64,000 nucleotides of DNA from NCBI GenBank assembly GCA_016191165.1, contig JACPPF010000118.1:1-64000 (forward strand), in the 5' to 3' direction. The stretch comes from Planctomycetota bacterium. GTDB taxonomy: Bacteria > Planctomycetota > Planctomycetia > Gemmatales > Gemmataceae. The notes beneath the pieces are model-generated. The model did not search any database, had not been told where the DNA came from, and worked only from the letters and a program-made list of their open reading frames with translations. Made by a program: the position numbers and the translations under genes. Below are positions 35,136 through 42,975 of the stretch, piece by piece (the stretch's first letter is position 1; each line of letters opens with the position of its first letter).

Positions 35136-38100
35136 TCAGGGGCCCACACTAAAGACGCGGTTGATACGACTTTGGTTTCCCTGGCGATCCCTCACCGTTA
35201 CGATTAGCCGGCCGCGTTGCAGCCTGGCCAGCGGTTCTGCCAACGGCAGCTCCCAGACGCCCTGCGATTTCACGCGGAATTTGGACGCCAGGTTGGTGCC
35301 TGCGGGAACGCCGGCCAGCGTGAAATCGGCGGTGACCTCGAACGACTTCAGATCGAGACCGCTGTAAGTGTCGTGCATGCCGATCAGGATGCGGGTAACC
35401 TTCTCGTTTTTCCCAGGCTCGGGATACGTCAGCGTCAAGGTTGGCCGTTGATCGTCGCCGTGCCAGCCGAAGCCCGCGGGTGAGCGTAGCGAACCTGCGG
35501 GATCCAGATCAATGGGACAACCCAGGTCGATCCAGCGGATGATCGTGCGGCGATCCTCTTCCGAAAGCGCCTTGACCTTGCCCGCCTTGACCGCGGCCGG
35601 CGGCGGCATGATGCTGCCTTCGTAGTCGATGTCCACCACGTTGTCGCGAATCCAGTAACGCAGCTTTTGTTCGTCGTCGTAGTTGACCCCCTTGATCCGT
35701 TTGCCGCCCTGATGCAGGGACTTCGGGTCGTTGCGAATCGCCAGGCTCGGGAAGTCGTCATTCGATCGGCTGTCCATGCGCTTGCCAAACAGCTTCCACA
35801 CCAGCAGGCTGCGCCGTGACTGGAAGCGCACGACATATCGGCTCACCGAATCGGGCGGCCAACCCACCTCGCGCGGCTTGTAACGCTCGCCGCCGACGGC
35901 CAGCCGAAAATACGTCATCGGCACGCGCACGTCCGGCCCGGCGTCGTGCCCGAAGGCGGGGAGCGTCTTCTTCATGTCGTCGTCATCGAGGACGAGGCCA
36001 CCAGCGGGCTTGCGTCCGCCGTTCGCCGTGTGACAGGCGACGCAGCTCCGCTCGAAAATCGGGCGGATGTCGCGGAAGTACTCGACGTTGAGCAAGGCCC
36101 CCCTCACCCCCAACCCCTTTCCCGCAAGGGGCGAGGGGCGCAAGTAGCGCAGGCCCGTCTCGTTTTTCACGTCCCACTGGCGTTTCGATTGATCGTTCGC
36201 CCTGGTGGTGATGAGCGGGGTATGCGTCGTAAGATCGAAAATCTTGTAGTCCTTGCGGGCGGCCATCGTTTTCTCGAACGGCGTTGGCTGTTGCGAATGA
36301 GCATGGCAGCCGCCGCAGTCGTTGCGAATTTCGCCCGGGCGAAGTTGATGCCAGGTCTGGGCGAAATTGAGGACCATGCCGTGCTTGTCGATGGTCTGGA
36401 AGGTGAACGACTGGTTCGCGGGAATCTTCGCCAGGAAGCTGGTGTCGGGATTGCCGTCGGGGTCGAGGGGTTGGGTTATGCCCACCCCCCGCTCACGCGG
36501 AAGGCTCGCATTGAAATGGCGCACGGGAATTTCGCCGAGGATGCGCAGGCGTTCCATGGCGTGGTTGCCGTAGAGGGGAGCGCCGCCGTTGCCCTTGATG
36601 TCGGTGCGCGGTTCCTGGGCGACGATGCGAATGGCGTGGATGTCGCTGTTGTCATAGATTCCGGCGTCGGCGCCCTGCATCGACCAGTTCATGCGCATGC
36701 GTTTGGGATCGCGTGGCACCGCCGTCACGCTGCCCTTGGGAACATAGCCCTCGGGCGCACTTTCGCGTTTGTACATGCTGGACGTGCCGACCAGGCCATA
36801 GGGCGTGCCTTCGGGCAGGTGCGGCGAGCGCTTGCCGTCATTCTTGTGCACGAGAGTTTTCGGTTCGTCGATGCCATAGATGCGCTTGTAGGGCACGAGC
36901 GGCCGAGGCCATTGCTCGTTGTACTTTGGATCGTTCTTGATGAGGAGCATCTGGCCGGGTTCGTCGATGGGCTGCCCGTTTTTGATGAGATAGATGCCGG
37001 CGTCGATGAACGGGTAGTAGTTGTACTGGTGATTGGCCGGCCCGGGGGTCCAGACGGTGAGCAGGTGATTATCTGGAGCGCCGCAGGGATGCGTGACCTT
37101 GCCTAGCGCGTGGGGATAACTCTTGCCGCCGTGCTGTTTGGATTTGACCTGCTCACCTGGGGTCGACGAGGGGGCGGGGCCGTCCTCGCCGTAGGCGAAC
37201 TTCGTCAGCACCTGGATGCCGGTCGGCGTGAAAGGCATCTGGAAGGTGTGCCCGCCGTAGCGTTGTCCCTTGTTGCGCGGGTCGCGCAAATCGCCTGGCC
37301 CGAATGCGGGAACGCCAACCGGCGGTCGCAGAGGCAGCTTGAGGAAGGTGCCGAACCCGCTGTTGTTGAGGTTGTAATATTGCTCGACGACGATGCTTTT
37401 ATCAGAAAGCTGCGACTGGAAGTGAAACGCCGGCGGCGCTCCGCCGGTCCAGTACGCGCTCACCACCGGCTCCCAGTTCGTGCCATCGGGATGAATGCTC
37501 CAGATGCCCCACAGGATGCTGTTGTGCGTGCCGTGCGATTCGAGCGTCGAATAGCAAATGCGGCCATCGGTCAGGATCACCGGGTGCAAGGCACACGCGA
37601 TATTAAGGTAGCCAATTTGGTCCACATTTCTCTCCCTCTCCCCTGGTGGGAGAGGGTTGGGGTGAGGGGGATCGTCCATCACGAAAAGTTGCAGCGTGAT
37701 GCGAGGATAGCCGCGCGGCGGGGCGTAGGCGTTGCGGTTCGACGTGAACACGACCTTGCCGCCCGGAGCGGGACAAGGGCCGAGATTGAAGACGCCGTAG
37801 CGCAGCGACGTCTTGCCCTTCTCCGGCGTGCGAAAGTCCTTCGACCACGGCGCGGCCCCGAGGTTCGGCGTGAAGGTTTGATCCGTGAGACGAACGGTCT
37901 TTTTCGATTGCACGTGGACCTTGTAAATGTCCGAACCGGAGTGCTTGGCGTCGATGAACTTGGCATAGTAGACCCATTTGGCGTCGAAGGAGACGTAAGG
38001 GTCCATGACGCTGCCGTCCTTGCCGCTGACGAGAAGCTCCTCGCTGCCATCGGGGTGTAGGAGCAGCAGGTCGGCGCCAGGCTCCATGCGCGTGGGGTCG

Positions 38101-38309
38101 GAGAACTCGGCCCACTTGGTGCGTTTCACATCACCGTGGCGCGGCGTCCGCACGTAGACGATATCGTAATCGTATTTGACGGTCTTGTCGGTCGAAACGT
38201 GCGGCGGGTTGACGTTGAGCTTTTTCGGCGGCGCCTTCTTGTTTTGTCCCAATGCGGGGGAGAACGCGGCAAATAGGAATAGAAACGCAAAGATAAGCTG
38301 ACGTTGCAT
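35136..38309 (-). CDS. large secreted PD40/cytochrome-like protein, HzsA-related
   Basis: A 1057-aa protein with a signal peptide (LIFAFLFLFAAFSPALG). The N-terminal part has TolB/PD40-like propeller motifs (ADLLLLHPDGSEELLVSG, GGKVVFTSNRNAY). The family assignment, as seen in many planctomycetes, is hydrazine synthase alpha-subunit related. Two CxxCH heme-binding motifs are visible, CGGCH at 665-669 and CVACH at 756-760, so c-type heme is plausible. Three palindromic elements are translated in frame (peptides PHPNPLPPGERE, SPLAGKGLGVRGAL and AGSLRSPAG). True hydrazine synthesis is not implied. The selenoprotein candidate lies 70 bp upstream on the same strand. Confidence 0.85.
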   Translation of the reverse strand: MQRQLIFAFLFLFAAFSPALGQNKKAPPKKLNVNPPHVSTDKTVKYDYDIVYVRTPRHGDVKRTKWAEFSDPTRMEPGADLLLLHPDGSEELLVSGKDGSVMDPYVSFDAKWVYYAKFIDAKHSGSDIYKVHVQSKKTVRLTDQTFTPNLGAAPWSKDFRTPEKGKTSLRYGVFNLGPCPAPGGKVVFTSNRNAYAPPRGYPRITLQLFVMDDPPHPNPLPPGERERNVDQIGYLNIACALHPVILTDGRICYSTLESHGTHNSILWGIWSIHPDGTNWEPVVSAYWTGGAPPAFHFQSQLSDKSIVVEQYYNLNNSGFGTFLKLPLRPPVGVPAFGPGDLRDPRNKGQRYGGHTFQMPFTPTGIQVLTKFAYGEDGPAPSSTPGEQVKSKQHGGKSYPHALGKVTHPCGAPDNHLLTVWTPGPANHQYNYYPFIDAGIYLIKNGQPIDEPGQMLLIKNDPKYNEQWPRPLVPYKRIYGIDEPKTLVHKNDGKRSPHLPEGTPYGLVGTSSMYKRESAPEGYVPKGSVTAVPRDPKRMRMNWSMQGADAGIYDNSDIHAIRIVAQEPRTDIKGNGGAPLYGNHAMERLRILGEIPVRHFNASLPRERGVGITQPLDPDGNPDTSFLAKIPANQSFTFQTIDKHGMVLNFAQTWHQLRPGEIRNDCGGCHAHSQQPTPFEKTMAARKDYKIFDLTTHTPLITTRANDQSKRQWDVKNETGLRYLRPSPLAGKGLGVRGALLNVEYFRDIRPIFERSCVACHTANGGRKPAGGLVLDDDDMKKTLPAFGHDAGPDVRVPMTYFRLAVGGERYKPREVGWPPDSVSRYVVRFQSRRSLLVWKLFGKRMDSRSNDDFPSLAIRNDPKSLHQGGKRIKGVNYDDEQKLRYWIRDNVVDIDYEGSIMPPPAAVKAGKVKALSEEDRRTIIRWIDLGCPIDLDPAGSLRSPAGFGWHGDDQRPTLTLTYPEPGKNEKVTRILIGMHDTYSGLDLKSFEVTADFTLAGVPAGTNLASKFRVKSQGVWELPLAEPLARLQRGRLIVTVRDRQGNQSRINRVFSVGP
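35473..35501. repeat. in-frame palindrome of the gagcgcagcga family inside the HzsA-related gene
   Basis: The sequence cccgcgggtgagcgtagcga with cctgcggg closing the palindrome lies within the coding region and is translated as part of PAGSLRSPAG. It matches the intergenic family found at gene ends elsewhere in the window. Confidence 0.7.
36096..36141. repeat. in-frame ccctcaccccc-type element inside the HzsA-related gene
   Basis: It contains ccctcacccccaacccctt and tcccgcaaggggcgagggg, and encodes SPLAGKGLGVRGAL in frame on the minus strand. It lies between the two CxxCH motifs. Confidence 0.8.
37630..37672. repeat. in-frame ctctcccctggtgggagag element inside the HzsA-related gene
   Basis: A palindrome (arms ctctccc / gggagag) with the ggttggggtgaggggg tail. 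It is translated as PHPNPLPPGERE between propeller-like strands (LQLFVMDD before, YLNIACALHP after). Confidence 0.8.
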
Positions 38310-38379
38310 GGCGGGATCCTCACGGCTCTTGTGCCCAAGTTGTACTTCGATTCAATCGGGGAAACTGGGCTTGCGGTTA

Positions 38380-38733
38380 TCAAGGCGCGATCGACTTCAC
38401 GGTCATCTCGGGAAAGCTCTTTTTCTTCAACGCGGCACGGATCGCGTCCTCGTTCCACGATTCTTTGCCCTTGATCTTGAAGCGAACGTCTTGCGTGTCG
38501 ATATCGGTCTTGATGCTGCCATGCTCTACCCACGGTAGAGTCGCGAGTGCGCTGCGCACCCGCGCCGGTCAGCCGACGCGTCAGGTCATGCCGGGCACGT
38601 TGACCACGACATCGGTCGTGTACTCCGATTTGGCCGACGGCTGATCACCCGACGGCGCCGGGCCTTTGCTGCATCCCGTGTGCAACAGGCTCAGCGAAAT
38701 TGCCAGCAGGACTGAGGGGAACAAGATTCGCAT
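38380..38733 (-). CDS. candidate selenoprotein: HMA-like lipoprotein with two in-frame TGA codons
   Basis: A 117-codon frame from the ATG at 38733 (AAGGAG 5 nt upstream) to a TGA stop at 38382-38380, open except for TGA at codons 51 (38583-38581) and 55 (38571-38569). It starts with a lipoprotein signal (MRILFPSVLLAISL, lipobox HTGC, Cys21). Residues 40-117 form a heavy-metal-associated beta-alpha-beta-beta-alpha-beta pattern: VVVNVPGMT, U51, RVG, U55, PARVRSALATLPWVEHG. Both TGAs sit exactly where metal-binding Cys occurs in GMxC...C HMA domains. A hairpin (38542-38564) follows. Decoded as selenocysteine, the protein would bind or reduce soft metals at the membrane. The alternative is a pseudogene, but no other lesion is seen. 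Confidence 0.75.
38542..38564 (-). promoter_or_regulatory. SECIS-like hairpin after the in-frame TGAs
   Basis: In mRNA sense, 9-bp arms CGCGGGUGC (38564-38556) and GCACUCGCG (38550-38542), including one G-U pair, close a 5-nt loop GCAGC. The loop begins 14 nt after the second UGA and 26 nt after the first, within the spacing known for bacterial SECIS elements, and has a G at its first position. The complementary strand has an A-C mismatch, so the fold is better in the mRNA. Confidence 0.5.
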
Positions 38734-38768
38734 GAAAGCTCCTTGGCTATGAGCGCCCAAAACAATGA

Positions 38769-38821
38769 AAGTAGGTCAGGCTTTCCAGCCTGACCGTCAG
38801 GCTGGAAAGCCTGACCTACTT
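38769..38821. repeat. perfect 25-bp inverted repeat
   Basis: Arms 38769-38793 (aagtaggtcaggctttccag...) and 38797-38821 are exact complements with a 3-nt loop. The site is upstream of the selenoprotein candidate and downstream of the cupin gene, and could be the cupin terminator. The gtaggtcaggctttccagcc unit looks like a mobile palindromic repeat. Confidence 0.85.
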
Positions 38822-38992
38822 CATTTCTTTAGACCCTCTAAACGTATTCTTACACGTACCACGGGACATTCTATTGGAAAACGCCCTTGCTATCCGTGTT
38901 TGGGTTGGTACGGCAACGAGTTGGTGTGGAAGGTTTGAGGCGGAGTGTCAGCAACGCGCAGGGCTGCACGCCTTGAAGGGAAATGAGCGCGG

Positions 38993-39346
38993 TCACTCCA
39001 GAAACACCGTCTGCCGATCGCCCGACGAGAAGGCGATGATCGTGATCATCGTATCTGGGCCTTCGTTGACGAGCTTGTGCTTCATGCCGATGGGGATGCG
39101 CACGACGGAACCGGGGCGCACGTCGATCCAGTGCTCGTCGAGCAGGTGTCGTCCCGTGCCTTGTTGCACGTACAGGATTTCCTCGCAGTTGGGATGGTAG
39201 TGCATCGGATTGGCCTTGCCCCCGAAGAGGTGGCAGATGCCGAGCGTTTGCGAAGTGCCGGGCAATAGTTCGGCGTTGGCGAGCCATTGCAGCGTACCCC
39301 AGTCGAAGGACTGGGCCGGAACTTGATTGGCGTGAATGGTCAACAT
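38993..39346 (-). CDS. cupin-domain protein
   Basis: A 117-aa single-domain cupin. The first motif is MHYHPNCEEILYVQQGTG, with its two His and one Glu metal ligands. The second includes RPGSVVRIPIGMKHKLVNEG with the late His. These residues usually bind Fe, Mn, Zn or Ni. No reaction can be assigned; small cupins of this type act as isomerases, dioxygenases or sensors. Divergent from the CoxG-like gene. Confidence 0.85.
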   Translation of the reverse strand: MLTIHANQVPAQSFDWGTLQWLANAELLPGTSQTLGICHLFGGKANPMHYHPNCEEILYVQQGTGRHLLDEHWIDVRPGSVVRIPIGMKHKLVNEGPDTMITIIAFSSGDRQTVFLE

Positions 39347-39397
39347 GGTTAAACGCTATAATAGTGAAATCGTACTCGCGCTCCACGAGGAACCGCC

Positions 39398-39838
39398 ATG
39401 CAACCCTTCGAAGGCGAACGGATATTCGCGTTGCCGCCTAATCAGCTTTGGCCCAAGTTGCGCGACGCCGCGTTTCTGGCGGCGTGCGTTCCGGACGGCA
39501 CGCCGCACGAAGGCGCGACGCGCGACCGCGCCGTCGTCACGGTGCATCCCGGCTTTTCCTTCATGCGCGGCAGCCTCGACGTCACCATCGAGGTCCTCGG
39601 CGGCGAAGAACCGACGACGCTGAGTTACACGCAAAAGAGCAAGGGGATCGGCTCCTCCAGCGAAGTCGAGACGGCGCTGACGTTGACGCCGCACGAGCAC
39701 GGGACAAAAATCACCTGGCGTTCGGAGGTGAAAAACCTCGGCGGCTTGCTCAAGATGGCCCCGAACGGTCTGATTCGCGGTGCAGCCAACCGGGTGATCG
39801 AAGACGGCTGGGCGGGCGTGGCGGCGAAACTCGCCTAG
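39398..39838 (+). CDS. SRPBCC/CoxG-like protein
   Basis: A 146-aa protein of the START/SRPBCC fold, similar to carbon monoxide dehydrogenase subunit G. The start QPFEGERIFALPPNQLWPKL, the acceptor strand FLAACVPDG, and the closing amphipathic helix VIEDGWAGVAAKLA are typical. There is no coxLMS gene nearby, so the CO-oxidation link is not supported here. A role in lipid or hydrophobic ligand binding is equally possible. Confidence 0.8.
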   Translation: MQPFEGERIFALPPNQLWPKLRDAAFLAACVPDGTPHEGATRDRAVVTVHPGFSFMRGSLDVTIEVLGGEEPTTLSYTQKSKGIGSSSEVETALTLTPHEHGTKITWRSEVKNLGGLLKMAPNGLIRGAANRVIEDGWAGVAAKLA

Positions 39839-39894
39839 CCGCTTGCGCCTTAGCGCTCGCGTGGCGCCGCGCGAACGCGAAGCCGCAAGCGGCT

Positions 39895-41106
39895 TTACTT
39901 GAACGCCTCGTACTCCCTCCCACCCAAAAGCGCCGCGGCGATCTTCATCTTCAAGATCTCATCGGTCCCCTCATAAATTCGGCACACGCGCACGTCCATC
40001 AGATGCCGCCCCGGGCGATAAAGCGTGGACCAGCCGCGGCCGCCGAATATCTGCACGGCATGATCGGCCGCCTCCCACGCGGCATTCGAGGCGAATAACT
40101 TCGCCTGGGCCGCCAGTAGATCGGCCTTCGCCTTCAACGCGTCGTTGTTCGGTTCGGCGGCGCTGGCGTCCTTGGCTTCGGCGGCCTTCATCACCACGGC
40201 TTCGCTGGCGAGGCGCGCCATCTCGATACCGGCCAGGTGTTCCTGCACGAGCTGATGCTTGCCAATCACCTTGCCGTGCTGCATGCGCTCCTTGGCGTAG
40301 TGGATCGATTCGATCAGGCAGTCTTCGATGACGCCGAGGCAACCCGCGGCCACGCTCAGGCGTCCGCTGACGAGCGTGCCCATCGCAATGCGAAAGCCGT
40401 CGCCTTCCGGGCCGAGCAGGTTGGCGATCGGTGTCTGGTAGTCGGTGAGTTCAAACATCCCGGTGTTTGCCGTCGGCATGCCGACCTTGGCGAGCAGGTC
40501 CTCGCGCGCGATGCCGGGGGCATCGGTGTCGATGACAAAGGCGCTGATGCGGCGTCCCCCCCTCACCCCCGACCCCTCTCCCACAGGGGGAGAGGGGGGG
40601 CGATCGTAAGCAAAGACCACGATGGTGGTCGCGATGCCGGCGTTCGAGATCAGGTATTTCGTGCCGTTGAGGACGAAGTGGTCGTCCTTTCGTTCATAGG
40701 TGCTTTGCATTTCGAGCGGGTTGCTGCCGGCCTCGGGTTCGGTCAGGCCGAACGCGAGGATCTTGTCGCCTTTGCAGGAAGCGGGGAGGTACTTTTGCTT
40801 CAGTTCCGCGCTGCCCCAGGTCATGATCGGGTATTGGCCGATGCTGGTGTGGCCCGAGAAAAAGGTGCGCACGCCGGTCCCTTCCTGGCCGATGCGTGCG
40901 AGCGCCCTGGCGTAAGTGGCGGTATCGGCGCCGCGGCCGCCATATTCGGTCGGTACGGGCATGCCCAGGATGTTGTATTTCTGAGCCAGAGGCACCAGGT
41001 GGTGATTGAAGCGGTGCTCGACGTAGCACAACTCCTCGTGCTCACGCAGCTCCTGGCAGAAGGATTCGACATCGGACAGCAAGCGGCCTCGGTCCGCGGG
41101 ATTCAT
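39895..41106 (-). CDS. acyl-CoA dehydrogenase with an in-frame palindromic insertion
   Basis: A 403-aa FAD enzyme for alpha,beta-dehydrogenation of acyl-CoA. It has the FAD/substrate motif LAFGLTEPEAGSNPLEMQS, FVLNGTKYLISNAG, VSGRLSVAAGCLGV and the C-terminal IFGGRGWSTLYRPGR and RIYEGTDEI. Between strands of the middle domain a translated palindrome (PPSPPVGEGSGVRGG, from 40555-40601) interrupts the family sequence after VVFAYDR. Met at 41106 was chosen over an upstream start at 41148. The substrate chain length is not clear. Confidence 0.9.
   Translation of the reverse strand: MNPADRGRLLSDVESFCQELREHEELCYVEHRFNHHLVPLAQKYNILGMPVPTEYGGRGADTATYARALARIGQEGTGVRTFFSGHTSIGQYPIMTWGSAELKQKYLPASCKGDKILAFGLTEPEAGSNPLEMQSTYERKDDHFVLNGTKYLISNAGIATTIVVFAYDRPPSPPVGEGSGVRGGRRISAFVIDTDAPGIAREDLLAKVGMPTANTGMFELTDYQTPIANLLGPEGDGFRIAMGTLVSGRLSVAAGCLGVIEDCLIESIHYAKERMQHGKVIGKHQLVQEHLAGIEMARLASEAVVMKAAEAKDASAAEPNNDALKAKADLLAAQAKLFASNAAWEAADHAVQIFGGRGWSTLYRPGRHLMDVRVCRIYEGTDEILKMKIAAALLGGREYEAFK
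40555..40601. repeat. in-frame ccctcaccccc-type element inside the acyl-CoA dehydrogenase gene
   Basis: It contains cccctcacccccgacccct followed by the palindrome ccctctcccacagggggaga. It is translated in frame and lies in a surface loop of the middle beta domain. Same family as 18010-18153, 36096-36141 and 37630-37672. Confidence 0.85.
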
Positions 41107-41245
41107 GTTCGACTCCTGGCATTGCCGCTCGCGGCCTAGCGCTCGCAATACGTCAAGCTAAAACAGTTCCGCGTTCAGCGTAGCGGATATGATAGCCAAA
41201 ACGCCGGTTGCATTCCCGGATTTCGGCCGGTACATTGGGTTGACT

Positions 41246-42901
41246 ATGTCCGATATTCCCACGATCCATGAGCCGAAGAAAGACTCGTCGCCGAGCGTGA
41301 CGCTGCCTGATCCCGGGCATCCGGCCAACGCGCCGACCGAACAGACCGACTCGGCGCGCAGCCGGACGTACGTGGTGGCGGCCGGGCAGCGCTTCGGCGA
41401 GTACGAGATCCTCGGCGAGATCGCCCGAGGCGGCATGGGGGTGGTGTACCGCGCCAGGCAGACGGCGCTCGACCGGATCGTGGCTCTGAAGATGATTCTC
41501 GCCGGTCGGCTTGCCAACGCCGACGAAGTGCAGCGTTTTCGCACCGAGGCGGAGGCGGCCGCCAGGCTGCAGCACCCGAACCTGGTCACGGTTCACGAAG
41601 TCGATGAGATTGACGGCCAGCATTTCTTCACGATGGAATTCATCGAGGGCATGAGCCTCGACCAGCGGCTCATTCAAGGCCCGCTCGCGGGAAAGCCGGC
41701 GGCGCGCTACGTGCGCATCCTCGCCCGGGCCGTGCATTATGCCCACAAGCAGGGCATCCTGCACCGCGATTTGAAGCCCTCGAACGTTTTGATCGACGCG
41801 GACGACGAACCGCATATCACCGACTTCGGCCTGGCCAAGCGCCTGGGTGAAGGCGGTTCCGGCAAGACGCGCACTGGCGCGGTGCTGGGCACGCCCAGCT
41901 ACATGTCCCCCGAACAGGCTCAGGGCAAGACCGCTGAGATCGGGCCCGCGGCGGACATCTACAGCCTGGGGGCGATCCTCTACGAGCTGGTCACCGGCCG
42001 GCCGCCGTTCCGCGCCGAGACGCCGCTGGACACCGTCATGCAGGTGATCGACCAGGAGCCCGTGCCGCCGCGCTTGCTCAACGCCAACGTCGAACACGAC
42101 CTAGAAACGATCTGCCTGAAGTGCCTGACGAAAGACCCGCACCAACGATACGCCTCGGCCGAAGAACTGGGCGAAGACCTGCAGCGTTATCTCGACGGGG
42201 ACTCGATTCACGCTCGCAGCCTCAACATGTTTGATCGCCTCGCCCATGTCCTGGAGCGCGACACGCACACTGCGGACTTTTCGACGTGGAGTTCGATGGT
42301 CCTTATTGTTGCCGCCGCGGTGTTTGTCGAGCATTTCGCGGTCTTTTGCCTGGTGAAGCTTGAGCAACCGAACTGGCTGCTCCTGGGAGCGCGCGTCCTC
42401 CTGTTTGTGACGCTTGGTTTTCTGTTCTGGCGGCATCGCGGCGAACGACTTCTGCCCACCAGCGCAGCCGAGCGCGAGCTGTGGACGATCTGGATAGGCT
42501 ACTTCACGACCTACTTTTTCATCGTCATCGTCATTCGCCTGCTGACCTATTTCGAGATTGCGCAACCCCACCCCGACTGGGAGGCGAGGCGCTATTTCCG
42601 CGACCTGTTGCCATACCCGTTCATCGCATTGGTGTCGGGTTTGGCGTTCTTCATCATGGGCAGCAACTACTGGGGCCGCTGTTACGCGATAGGCGGCGTG
42701 TTTTTCCTGGCGGCGGCGCTCATGCCGCTGGACCTGACGTTTGGCCCGCTCATCTTCGGCACGCTCTGGGGCATCACGCTGTTGACGCTGGGATTGCATC
42801 TGCGCAAGCAAGCCGCGGTGCTGGAGGAAAAGCGTGCCCCGACGGCCGTCCTGCTTTCCCAAGCCGCGACCGTGAATTATCGAGATGCCTCCCCAGGCTG
42901 A
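41246..42901 (+). CDS. Ser/Thr protein kinase with multi-pass membrane C-terminus
   Basis: A 551-aa Hanks-type kinase. A disordered start precedes the kinase domain (about 50-325): GEIARGGMGVVYRA, VALKMIL, HRD at 173-175 followed by LKPSNVLI, ITDFGLAKR, and the activation-loop end GTPSYMSPEQAQG. The C-terminal ~190 residues contain about six hydrophobic helices (for example MVLIVAAAVFVEHFAVFCLV and LPYPFIALVSGLAFFIM). The Met at 41246 was selected; an upstream frame reaches 41189. The last residues DASPG and the stop come from a palindromic repeat. Likely a membrane-state sensor; signal unknown. Confidence 0.9.
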   Translation: MSDIPTIHEPKKDSSPSVTLPDPGHPANAPTEQTDSARSRTYVVAAGQRFGEYEILGEIARGGMGVVYRARQTALDRIVALKMILAGRLANADEVQRFRTEAEAAARLQHPNLVTVHEVDEIDGQHFFTMEFIEGMSLDQRLIQGPLAGKPAARYVRILARAVHYAHKQGILHRDLKPSNVLIDADDEPHITDFGLAKRLGEGGSGKTRTGAVLGTPSYMSPEQAQGKTAEIGPAADIYSLGAILYELVTGRPPFRAETPLDTVMQVIDQEPVPPRLLNANVEHDLETICLKCLTKDPHQRYASAEELGEDLQRYLDGDSIHARSLNMFDRLAHVLERDTHTADFSTWSSMVLIVAAAVFVEHFAVFCLVKLEQPNWLLLGARVLLFVTLGFLFWRHRGERLLPTSAAERELWTIWIGYFTTYFFIVIVIRLLTYFEIAQPHPDWEARRYFRDLLPYPFIALVSGLAFFIMGSNYWGRCYAIGGVFFLAAALMPLDLTFGPLIFGTLWGITLLTLGLHLRKQAAVLEEKRAPTAVLLSQAATVNYRDASPG

Positions 42902-42975
42902 GCGCAGTGAAGCCCGGGGTTCTTTTGGGCGCGATCCCCGGGTTTCGCTGCGCTCAACCCGGGGCTTCTCTGGAT
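42890..42975. repeat. gagcgcagcga-type palindrome that supplies a stop codon
   Basis: A long imperfect palindrome (ccaggctgagcgcagtgaag ... ttcgctgcgctcaacccggg) begins within the last codons of the kinase gene. The TGA at 42899-42901 is part of the repeat. It separates convergent genes and can serve as a terminator in both directions. Confidence 0.7.

Noticed and set aside
38380-38733. Reading the HMA lipoprotein region as a pseudogene or two small genes
   Set aside because: The only interruptions are TGA codons at the two metal-ligand positions. The frame is otherwise intact, with a ribosome-binding site and family-like residues on both sides, so selenocysteine is the better explanation.
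38871-39386. 171-codon frame on the minus strand overlapping the cupin gene
   Set aside because: It overlaps the cupin gene in another frame, and its Arg/His-rich product has no family resemblance, whereas the cupin motif in the other frame is clear.
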